A stretch of 64,000 nt of DNA from an uncultured Anaerolineae bacterium (GTDB lineage Bacteria > Chloroflexota > Anaerolineae > Aggregatilineales > Phototrophicaceae), in contig CAKQCB010000001.1 in assembly GCA_934216615.1 (NCBI GenBank), positions 1 through 64,000 on the forward strand, given 5' to 3'. The notes beneath the pieces are model-generated. The model had not been told where the DNA came from, ran no database searches, and saw nothing but the letters and a program-made list of their open reading frames with translations. A program made the translations under genes and the position numbers. Below are positions 1 to 7,582 of this stretch, piece by piece (the first letter of the stretch is position 1; the number at the start of each line of letters is the position of its first letter).

Positions 1-2001
1 AACACCTTAACCTTTACCGTCACCAACAATGGCGGGCCAAGTGGCAACTTGGACTACGTCGTGACTGGCCCCAATGGCTATTCACAACAAGGGACAATCA
101 GCTCCTTGAATACAGGTGAAAGTGCTACGGTTGATTTAGGCAGCGTCCCACCGGGCGTGTATGACGTCTCGGTCACCGGCCCCAACAATGTCAGTGCGCA
201 AGCAACAGTAACGTGTATTGATCCAACGCCCACACCCCCATCAACAGGTCTTACCGTTGTTGCGGAATGTGCGCCCGGAACCAATACATTGACCCTCACC
301 GTGACCAACACAGGTAGCGTAAGTGATACTGTGTCCTACACCGTGACAGGCCCCAACGGCTTCAATACGTCCGGTAACGTCGGCACGATCACTGCGGGTG
401 GTACAGGTTCTGTGAACTTAGGGACTGTGGGTAGCGGCGTTTACGATGTAACCGTAACAGGTTCGAGTGGCGCTTCTGCACAAACAACAGTCACTTGTCA
501 ACAGGTGACCCCTCCATCCTCAAGCGGTATCTGTGATGCAAACGGCAACGTGGTCTTCACGATTACCAATACAAGCGGGGCTGCAAGCCTTGCAACCGAT
601 TATGTTGCATTTGGCCCCAACGGTAACCTCCCCGGCGGCACATTGCCTGCTTTGAACCCGGGCGACAGCACAACAGTTACTTATAATGGTCAGGCACCGG
701 GCGTTTATAGCTTGTTCACGGTGGATAACTCCATCACTGTGACCGCTCAGTGTTCTGAGTCACTCCCAACCCCAACGCCGTATGTCTGCGTGCCCCCCGG
801 AACCCCCGGCGCACCCGGATCAGTAGTGGTACAGCCCGTTTCTGGCACAGGCCCCGGCTTCCCATCGGTGAACGTGAGCGCTGCGGACGCTTCTTGCTAT
901 GAAGCATTACCCGCGGCTCCATGGGAACCGCTGGAAATCGGTGGCGCAATCTGCCCAGATTGGATTGTCTACCACACGAACATCACTGGCGACTGGGAAG
1001 TTTTCCGTCTTGGTGAACTGCCAGAAGAACCCAATGCAGAAGTGAACTTGACCCAAGGTGTTGGCGAACGTGTTTACGACGTTTCACCCGCTCGCTCACC
1101 AGATTCACAATGGATTGCTTTCGCAAGCAACCGTGATGGTCAATGGGAAATCTACATTGGACGTACCAACGGCAGCGAACAACGTCGCGTGACCTACAAC
1201 ACCGCTTTGGAAACTTCTCCATCGTGGTCACCGGATGGGCGCTACATCGCATACCAATCCAACCGTAACGGTAACTGGGATTTGTATATGATTGATGTGA
1301 CCTCTGGCGTGGAAACGCGTTTGACGGAAGGTTTAGGCAACGAGATTCACCCATCATGGTCGCCCAACAGCGATAAGTTACTCTTCCAATCGGATGTTGA
1401 CGGAATTTGGCAAATCTATGAACTGACCTTGTTCAGCACAGAAGCCCCAGTTCTGTTGAGTGACGGCGCAGGCGACGATCACGATGCGCACTATTCAAAC
1501 AATGGCGATATGATCGCCTTCCGTTCCTATCGTGACGGGATCAACAGCGTCGTGTACGTAATGAATAGTGATGGCACGGAAGTTACACGGGTTTCCGATG
1601 TAGCAGGGGATGCGATTAATCACGTCTTCTCACCAGAAGATAGCTTGATTGCATACGAATCGAACTTGGATGGCGACAAAGATATCTATGTCTACGAAAT
1701 TGAAACTCAACAGACACGTCTGTTGACGGAAAATACAACCCTAGACGTAGCCCCGACTTGGATCTGCGAAAGCACCCAAATCGTGTGGACATCTGATGCG
1801 ACAGAAGACATCAACGTTGGCGCAGACAACAACATTTTCAATGTGAATGCGCTCCCGATTGATGCACCTGCCATCAATGTCAAGGCTGAAGCCAGCCAAA
1901 TGACGTTCGAGGACAGCGCGGATCAATATCCACAAAGCGTTCCTGCTGAAGAAAACGCAAGCCGTGAAGGACAAGTACCGGGTCGCGCGCGTAACCGCTA
2001 A
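1..2001 (+). CDS. Secreted Ig-like repeat / TolB-type beta-propeller protein (5' end outside window)
   Basis: The reading frame is open from base 1, and the first codons (NTLTFTVTN) match the start of a later repeat (NTLTLTVTN), so the gene begins upstream; a TTG at 49 is an internal codon, not a start. About three tandem repeats of roughly 75-90 residues (bases ~1-231, ~244-510, ~526-756) carry the pattern TLT.TVTN...VTGPNG...VYDVTVTG, ending in TVTC, which resembles Ig-like/CARDB adhesion modules. A Pro-rich linker follows, then a beta-propeller (bases ~960-1780) with repeated PD40/WD40-like blades such as SPSWSPDGRYIAYQSNRNGNWDLY. The family is usually extracellular; ligand and role are unknown. 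The C-terminus is a polar tail with no visible anchor. A strong terminator follows. Confidence 0.8.
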   Translation, partial: NTLTFTVTNNGGPSGNLDYVVTGPNGYSQQGTISSLNTGESATVDLGSVPPGVYDVSVTGPNNVSAQATVTCIDPTPTPPSTGLTVVAECAPGTNTLTLTVTNTGSVSDTVSYTVTGPNGFNTSGNVGTITAGGTGSVNLGTVGSGVYDVTVTGSSGASAQTTVTCQQVTPPSSSGICDANGNVVFTITNTSGAASLATDYVAFGPNGNLPGGTLPALNPGDSTTVTYNGQAPGVYSLFTVDNSITVTAQCSESLPTPTPYVCVPPGTPGAPGSVVVQPVSGTGPGFPSVNVSAADASCYEALPAAPWEPLEIGGAICPDWIVYHTNITGDWEVFRLGELPEEPNAEVNLTQGVGERVYDVSPARSPDSQWIAFASNRDGQWEIYIGRTNGSEQRRVTYNTALETSPSWSPDGRYIAYQSNRNGNWDLYMIDVTSGVETRLTEGLGNEIHPSWSPNSDKLLFQSDVDGIWQIYELTLFSTEAPVLLSDGAGDDHDAHYSNNGDMIAFRSYRDGINSVVYVMNSDGTEVTRVSDVAGDAINHVFSPEDSLIAYESNLDGDKDIYVYEIETQQTRLLTENTTLDVAPTWICESTQIVWTSDATEDINVGADNNIFNVNALPIDAPAINVKAEASQMTFEDSADQYPQSVPAEENASREGQVPGRARNR

Positions 2002-2037
2002 CGATTCTCGGCACTTGTAAAGCAAACTCATTTAGCC

Positions 2038-2071
2038 CCTTGCCCTCAATTTTGAGGGCAAGGTTTTTTTT
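2038..2071 (+). terminator. Rho-independent terminator of the propeller gene
   Basis: An 11-bp stem (CCTTGCCCTCA pairing with TGAGGGCAAGG) with a short AT loop is followed by eight T residues, 36 bases after the stop codon at 2001. Confidence 0.9.
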
Positions 2072-2086
2072 ATGGGCAAGATGTGT

Positions 2087-2117
2087 TTACAAAACAAAAC
2101 CCCCTGAGCGGGGGTTA
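2087..2117 (-). terminator. Terminator of the MinD/ParA-like gene (minus strand)
   Basis: Read on the minus strand, a stem AACCCCC / GGGGGTT with a short loop is followed by TTTTGTTTTG. It lies just beyond the stop codon of the minus-strand ATPase gene and back to back with the plus-strand terminator. Confidence 0.75.
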
Positions 2118-2150
2118 TGATTTTTATATCAGTGAAAGTTCTCGAGGTTG

Positions 2151-2930
2151 TTATTCGATCAACCGTTGCGCCACTTGACGTAAATTCTGTGTGATAGAGT
2201 GTTCAGGATAGCGTAGCACAAACACGCCTGCGCTCGCCAATGTCATCATTTCGTCAGAGTGGGGTAGGACAGCGCCCACTTCACAATTGAAAGTTTGTTG
2301 CACCCGCTGGCGTACTGCATTGAAATCAACGCTGGTTGGGGTTTTGTTCACGATCAAAAGCATACGCGGAACGTCCAATTTACGGGCGACTTCTACCGTG
2401 ACGCCTGTACCTTGATAATCTTGATTGTCAGGGCGCATGATGATCGCCAATGCATCTGAAATCGCGATAGAAAGCAGGGTTTCTTCATTTAACCCCGGGT
2501 GCGTATCAATCAACAAAATATCCAGTTTAAGCTCACTGACAAGATTCTGGAAACCATCGTTCAGCAAACCCACATCATACCCTTCGCGGAGCACACGGGC
2601 AATTTCACCGACTTTGATGCTCGAAGGGATCAAGAAAACTTGCCCACCTTTAGGAATGGGGACAGCGCCATTAGAATCATTGAGAAGATTGCTCGTGACA
2701 TCATGTGCCGTTTGCTCGATCTGGCATTTTCCCCATAAATAATCGTTCAATGAATATTTAATATCATCTTCTTTAAGGCCAAACAAAACATGAATACCCG
2801 GAGATTGAATATCTGTATCAATAACTCCAACTCTTAACCCCATACTTGCATAAAGTGCGGAAAGGTTGGCCGTGGTATTCGATTTACCTGTGCCACCTCG
2901 GAATGAATGAATGGAGATGATTTTTGACAT
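2151..2930 (-). CDS. MinD/ParA/CpaE-family deviant Walker A ATPase
   Basis: This 259-residue P-loop ATPase belongs to the SIMIBI class, whose members bind ATP as dimers and position cell-division, plasmid, pilus or flagellar cargo. The deviant Walker A near the N-terminus reads FRGGTGKSN, so the first lysine of the usual KGGxGK is arginine while the catalytic P-loop lysine is kept. The Walker A' region VIDTDIQSPG and Walker B ILLIDTHPG follow. The start is the ATG at 2930, preceded by AAAGGAC; a longer frame to 2993 has no ribosome site and adds a Cys-rich leader atypical of the family. No ParB-like partner lies beside it. It is downstream of the Argonaute on the same strand, separated by 220 bases. 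The cargo is unknown. Confidence 0.8.
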   Translation of the reverse strand: MSKIISIHSFRGGTGKSNTTANLSALYASMGLRVGVIDTDIQSPGIHVLFGLKEDDIKYSLNDYLWGKCQIEQTAHDVTSNLLNDSNGAVPIPKGGQVFLIPSSIKVGEIARVLREGYDVGLLNDGFQNLVSELKLDILLIDTHPGLNEETLLSIAISDALAIIMRPDNQDYQGTGVTVEVARKLDVPRMLLIVNKTPTSVDFNAVRQRVQQTFNCEVGAVLPHSDEMMTLASAGVFVLRYPEHSITQNLRQVAQRLIE

Positions 2931-3150
2931 AAAAACGTCCTTTTGGTTGGCTCGCTTGGAACAAACGCATAATTCATTTTCATGATAGCACATTGCCGTG
3001 AAGTTTGAATAAGATATTTACTGAGTCGCCTCATAAGCGCTTCAATATATCTTTATCGCTGTAGAACCCAAGAGATGTCATCCTCGTAAGATTCTCAGCA
3101 TTTTGAATATGAACTAACCATACCCAATTTTAGAGTATTACAAAAGTAAA

Positions 3151-5370
3151 TCATAACCAAAACGGCCGTTCACTCGCGTATGGGGTGGGCAGAATCCCAC
3201 GCGAAAGGCCAGATTCGATCAATAAATTATGATGAAGCGTAACGGGCAGGAAATTCCCGTACAGTGACCCATAATGCAGGATGCTCATTGCTAACACAGA
3301 ATGGAGCGCCTGCTGGATGGTAAACGGCGCTTCCGTGCTGACATACAACGGTTGTGGTATCTCGTTTTCTTTGGCATCCCCTGTGGTCAAAATGGCGCTT
3401 TCTTCGCTCAAAAAGAGCGTGGTTCCACGCGGTGCCGAATTGATCTTCCCGCTTTGTAACGCATATAAATAGGGGATATTCTTCTGCGACAGTTCCACAG
3501 GGAAGAACGTCGCGTTGGTTTCGGCTTCCCATGCCCCCAACGCACGCATTTGGGTTTTGCGCAGTTGCCCCTCAAAGTGGATGACGACTCGCTGGTTTTG
3601 AATCAGTTCTCTTGGGAAGATGGCTTCCAAGAGCTGATCGGGCAAAGGGTCTTCTTTGGTGGATTTTTCAGTATGAACGATGAACTGGAGAAATTGTCCA
3701 TTACTTTTATAAATACGTGAGATGCCCGTCAGAAATTGCCCGTCACGCTTTTGTTCTTGCAGGAACGAACATCCGATGATGCGATCTGCATATTCTACTG
3801 GCTCAGCCAGTAAGTAAGGGATGTGACCTGCCCGCGCCAGCAAGCCAATGATGAGCTGTGTCATCGTTTCGGGTTCGTGCATCAACGATTCGTGAATGAC
3901 CATACACGACTGCCCACGTCCAATCGTTTGCGCGCGTGCGACTTGGACGGAAGCGGCCTCATCGTCATGTTCATCCTCGCGCTGGATAGGCATGAAAATC
4001 AAGATGAGATCAGCATTTTCTTTTTGCAGAAGGCGGATTGCACTTTCAACGTTCACACGGGTTGTCACCCGTACCTTCCGCTCACGAACGATCTTCATTT
4101 CAAAACGAAAATCTTTTTCCAATTTACGGCGTAATGCTTCGATAAAATCGCTCACACCGTCGCTCAACGCATCCAAGATACACACTTTGACCGAACGGCC
4201 AGTTTCATTCAGTTGATACAAGCCGTTGGCTTCAAATAAGTTAGAGAGGGTTTGCGCGTCATACGGGCGGATTTTGCCATTCCCAAATTCAACTTCTAAA
4301 TCAGCAGGTTGGGCTTCAAATAAGTCGGGCGCGTTTTGTTCGCTGTAGGCGTTGCCAATCACGCCTGCGCTTTTGAGAACATCCGCAACCACTTTGATCA
4401 TTTGTGTGCGTAGGGCAGGGCGGGTATGGAGCGCCCGTTCTGCTTGCTGTTGGCTCACCCCAAAACGATGCACATCGTCGGGGTGGATGTATAAGACCAA
4501 CCGCGTTGAGACGGCTTCATAATCCCCATGTTCGGTTTCGATGCGATACACCCATGCAGAATCTAGAGTGTCTTCAATCAAGCGGATTTCATCCTCATGC
4601 TGAGCGTGTTTTAAAATCTGAGGGCGTAATTCCGCTAACGTCCCCGCAACTTTGGTAATTATCCCTTCACGGAGGTTGAAACGGTCAATCACACGTAAGC
4701 CCACCATATCGGTGATATTGGCTTGGCTATTGGCAAATTCATCGACAGGTTCATTCCATAATAAGCGTGAGTTCACCGCGAGCGATAACGCAGGTTCATT
4801 TTGAATCACCCAACCGGTCGCTTGAAAATCGCGATCAATGCGCACTTTATCAATAGAAAAAACAGTTTGCTCAAGCGCATCTAAGATAGTGGGTTGGGTC
4901 AGTTTGAGATGAAAACTCGTCACATAATCAATGATCAGTTCAGGGCTAGCCTGCCAATCGTAGATTTCTTCAATCCCCAACACGCTGCCAAAAGTAGCGG
5001 GCATTTTCTCTTGTAGCTCATCGATCAAGTTCAAGATTTGCGCCGCGCTTGGTGGTTGATCTGTCACCAAGACAGGACGGCTCCAAATCCAATTTCCACC
5101 CCATACCTCAGCGAGGACATTCATCAAGTCTACGGCTAATGTGCGCTGTTGACGCATATTTTCAGCAGGCGAAAGTGTCTCATCAAGCAAGATGCGATAC
5201 GCCGTAAGCGCTGGCAAGGCTTCTGTTTTAATCGGAAAGATTTCCGTGAAAACTTGAGTTTTTCCTATAGGTTTTGGGGAATTCACCCTATGTTGCTCCT
5301 CAATGCGGTGGCCTGTTTTTCTGGGCGAGTGCTGTGTATACGACGGTGATGGCACTTGGGTTTGGGTCAT
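3151..5370 (-). CDS. Long prokaryotic Argonaute (PAZ-like, MID, PIWI), catalytic tetrad apparently lost
   Basis: The 739-residue protein matches long pAgos across its length. Residues ~60-190 resemble the N/L1 region. Residues ~190-330 resemble the L1/PAZ-like/L2 region, with PALSLAVNSRLLW, MVGLRVIDR, EGIITKVAGTLAELRPQ and VYRIETEHGDYEAVSTRL. A MID-like block spans ~380-530 (GRGQSCMVIHESLM, IIGLLARAGHIPYLLAE). The PIWI domain spans ~530-739 (QRVVIHFEGQLRKTQ, APRGTTLFLSEESAIL, HYGSLYGNFLPVTLHHN), and the C-terminus ends PFWL, like the hydrophobic tail of many pAgos. Active-site positions differ: IIGCSF replaces vGiDvs (Asp to Ser, ~535), HFEG replaces HRDG (Asp to Glu, ~600), and HHN lies where YAD/YAH is expected (~715). 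It therefore looks like a long-B, guide-binding, non-slicing pAgo. The ATG at 5370 is preferred (AGGTG 8 bases upstream) over a GTG at 5379. No obvious nuclease, SIR2 or membrane effector gene adjoins it. Confidence 0.82.
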   Translation of the reverse strand: MTQTQVPSPSYTQHSPRKTGHRIEEQHRVNSPKPIGKTQVFTEIFPIKTEALPALTAYRILLDETLSPAENMRQQRTLAVDLMNVLAEVWGGNWIWSRPVLVTDQPPSAAQILNLIDELQEKMPATFGSVLGIEEIYDWQASPELIIDYVTSFHLKLTQPTILDALEQTVFSIDKVRIDRDFQATGWVIQNEPALSLAVNSRLLWNEPVDEFANSQANITDMVGLRVIDRFNLREGIITKVAGTLAELRPQILKHAQHEDEIRLIEDTLDSAWVYRIETEHGDYEAVSTRLVLYIHPDDVHRFGVSQQQAERALHTRPALRTQMIKVVADVLKSAGVIGNAYSEQNAPDLFEAQPADLEVEFGNGKIRPYDAQTLSNLFEANGLYQLNETGRSVKVCILDALSDGVSDFIEALRRKLEKDFRFEMKIVRERKVRVTTRVNVESAIRLLQKENADLILIFMPIQREDEHDDEAASVQVARAQTIGRGQSCMVIHESLMHEPETMTQLIIGLLARAGHIPYLLAEPVEYADRIIGCSFLQEQKRDGQFLTGISRIYKSNGQFLQFIVHTEKSTKEDPLPDQLLEAIFPRELIQNQRVVIHFEGQLRKTQMRALGAWEAETNATFFPVELSQKNIPYLYALQSGKINSAPRGTTLFLSEESAILTTGDAKENEIPQPLYVSTEAPFTIQQALHSVLAMSILHYGSLYGNFLPVTLHHNLLIESGLSRGILPTPYASERPFWL

Positions 5371-5439
5371 CTTCAACACACCTAAAATAGAGAATTTTTA
5401 TACTCAATCATAGCACAAAAATTCTAAAGTTTCAGTGTG

Positions 5440-6291
5440 TTATTCAATCGGTTTTTCAGGGTCATTCCCCCAATCTTTCCATGATCCATCATAGACCGAC
5501 GCATCATCAAAGCCTGCGAGCCGATAGGCGATGAACGCCAAACTTGCGGAAACGCCGCCATTACAATAAAACACGACATTCTCGCTGTCACCATCAATCT
5601 GGATGCTGGCAAGCTGTTCACGCAGTTGTTCTGGTGGCAAAAACGTTCCGTCGGCGTTGATGAAATTTTTGGTGGGCAGGTTTTTCGCCGTTGGAATATG
5701 ACCTTTACGGCTGGCGCGGGACGCCTCACCCGCAAATTCGGCAGGTGTGCGCACATCGATCAAGGCTTGGTTTTGACCCAATTGATCGAGGATTTGCCCT
5801 GCGGAACGGCGCAGTTCGCTATGAACGACGGGCTTAAATTCTTTAGGCTGGATTTGAGGGACTTCCGCCGTGACTGGGCGGTTTTCCGCAATCCATTTGT
5901 TCCATCCACCATTGAGGATCGCGGCTGTGGGATGCCCATAATAAGCCAGCGTCCACACCAAGCGCGATGCAAACATGTGATTCGAATCGTCATAGGCGAC
6001 GACAAACGTATTTTCATCAATACCCAAACGGCTCATCACTTGCGCATATTGTTCGGCATCGGCCACAAAATTACTTTTCCCGCTGGGTAGGGTGATTTCA
6101 TGCACCCAATCGACAAAAACAGCGTTGGGAATATGGCTTTTCTCATAGTCATTGTGGTGATTAAAGTAATGGGGTGGGGGTTCAGTCGCAGGTAACACAT
6201 GCCCACGAATATCTACAATGCGTAAGTGGTCATCATTCAAATGCTCATGAAGCCATTCTGTCGAGACGATCAATGGCGTTTTAGCCGTCAT
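5440..6291 (-). CDS. sseA: Thiosulfate/3-mercaptopyruvate sulfurtransferase (tandem rhodanese)
   Basis: The 283-residue cytoplasmic enzyme has two rhodanese domains. The N-terminal domain (residues ~5-140) includes IVDIRGH and the C-terminal domain (~160-283) includes ALIDVRTPAEF and the active-site loop YCNGGVSAS, with the catalytic cysteine that carries the persulfide. It transfers sulfur from thiosulfate or 3-mercaptopyruvate to an acceptor; the substrate cannot be told from sequence alone. The chosen ATG at 6291 has AAGGG about 9 bases upstream and begins MTAKTPLIVSTEWL, the usual family start; a frame extending to 6348 adds an atypical basic leader. The Argonaute gene begins 69 bases downstream on the same strand. 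Confidence 0.85.
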   Translation of the reverse strand: MTAKTPLIVSTEWLHEHLNDDHLRIVDIRGHVLPATEPPPHYFNHHNDYEKSHIPNAVFVDWVHEITLPSGKSNFVADAEQYAQVMSRLGIDENTFVVAYDDSNHMFASRLVWTLAYYGHPTAAILNGGWNKWIAENRPVTAEVPQIQPKEFKPVVHSELRRSAGQILDQLGQNQALIDVRTPAEFAGEASRASRKGHIPTAKNLPTKNFINADGTFLPPEQLREQLASIQIDGDSENVVFYCNGGVSASLAFIAYRLAGFDDASVYDGSWKDWGNDPEKPIE

Positions 6292-6400
6292 AACGAGTAA
6301 CCCTTTCTTGTGAAATGGAAAACGTAGGTGAATTACAGATCGCTTCACGTTCTTCCTAGTGTATTATTGTTCGACAGTTCATCGCAAGGAGAGAGTTTGA

Positions 6401-7582
6401 TTGTTGAGTTTAATGCGTCGTGTTTTTGCGTTGATGTTTATTGTTGGTGGTGGACGTTGGGCGAATGCTCAAATTGTTGATATGAACTGTATGCTGAGTT
6501 TCGATGACCGTTCCCCGCAGTTAGATCAACCGTGGATGCACCCTGAATTAGATTGCCTTAAACTGGCGGTGGCCGACCCCGTTGGGCGCGAAATGAGTTT
6601 TGCCGCGCTCACCTTTGCCGATGACGATACGCTGTATAGCGCGCGTCCTGAAACGGGTGAAATATTCCACATCGTCGATAGTGATGGGGATGGCATTACT
6701 GATGCCCCACAAGTGATTTTAGAGAACTTAGATTTTCCGCGCGCGTTGGCTTGGCATTCCGATATTTTATTTATTGCTGAACGAGATCAAATCAGCGCTT
6801 GGGATGGAATCAGCTTACAGCCCATCATCACTGATATAGATGTGCGTGGTGGGTTTGGCTTCGGCGCTCTCGAAGTGGTTGATGATCGCCTGTATGTCGC
6901 TGTTGGCGCACCTTGTGATGCGTGTGAATATGATCTTGAAACGCGCGGGATTATTTTTAGCACCACTTTAACGGGCGAAGATTATCAACTGGTAGCGCAA
7001 GGCTTACGAGCACCTTTGGCGATGCAAATTGTGGGCGATCAACTTTATGTGGTGGACTCTGCACCGCTCGACGCGTCTGCGCTGATTACCGAACCTCGCT
7101 TCTTAGATGAAATCAACCGTATCGATTTAAATCAGCAATCCCCTGTGAACTTTGGCTATCCCACTTGTATGGGGCAGAGCATCGTACGTTATAACGGGGA
7201 TTGTAGCGCCTATACTGCCCCTTATATCAGTTTACCTGCGGGCAGTTTGCCGATGGGTTTGGCCTATACAACATCCGACGTGTTTCCAAATCTGCAAAAT
7301 CACTTCATCGTGACGTTGGCCGGGATGCCGAACTCATTTGATCTGCGAGGCTATTCGGTGGTGAGTATAGACCCACAAAATCCCGCGCAGATAGAAACGA
7401 TCATCCCGTATAATTTTTCATCTAATCAAGACTATTCCCCTCAAGATTTGAGCTACCGAGACAGTAGTTTTTTCCCGCGCCGTCCCTTTGATCTTGCGGT
7501 GGATTCGTTAGGGCGGGTTTATATTGCCGTCACCGGTGGACAAGTGTTAGCCATTTACCCTGCTTATGATAGAGTGCAGTGA
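6401..7582 (+). CDS. Secreted glucose/sorbosone dehydrogenase-like beta-propeller protein
   Basis: The 393-residue protein starts at TTG 6401, 9 bases after AAGGAG, and has a signal peptide (FALMFIVGGGRWANA, then QIVDMNC). The body follows the quinoprotein glucose/sorbosone dehydrogenase pattern of repeated blades: MSFAALTFADDDTLYSA, FPRALAWHSDILFIAE, GFGALEVVDDRLYVAVG, RAPLAMQIVGDQLYVVD and PFDLAVDSLGRVYIAV. A calcium-loop-like motif DSDGDGITD lies near residue 105. Family members oxidise sugars with PQQ or bind ligand without catalysis. The catalytic histidine could not be placed, so activity is uncertain. Its stop overlaps the start of the next gene (TGATG), implying translational coupling. 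Confidence 0.7.
   Translation: MLSLMRRVFALMFIVGGGRWANAQIVDMNCMLSFDDRSPQLDQPWMHPELDCLKLAVADPVGREMSFAALTFADDDTLYSARPETGEIFHIVDSDGDGITDAPQVILENLDFPRALAWHSDILFIAERDQISAWDGISLQPIITDIDVRGGFGFGALEVVDDRLYVAVGAPCDACEYDLETRGIIFSTTLTGEDYQLVAQGLRAPLAMQIVGDQLYVVDSAPLDASALITEPRFLDEINRIDLNQQSPVNFGYPTCMGQSIVRYNGDCSAYTAPYISLPAGSLPMGLAYTTSDVFPNLQNHFIVTLAGMPNSFDLRGYSVVSIDPQNPAQIETIIPYNFSSNQDYSPQDLSYRDSSFFPRRPFDLAVDSLGRVYIAVTGGQVLAIYPAYDRVQ

Noticed and set aside
49..51. TTG at 49 as the start of the propeller gene
   Set aside because: The frame is open to base 1 and the upstream residues fit the tandem repeat, so this is an internal codon.
2151..6291. ParA-like, Argonaute and rhodanese genes as one Argonaute operon
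   Set aside because: Gaps of 220 and 69 bases and generic neighbour functions give no direct support; kept only as something to check.
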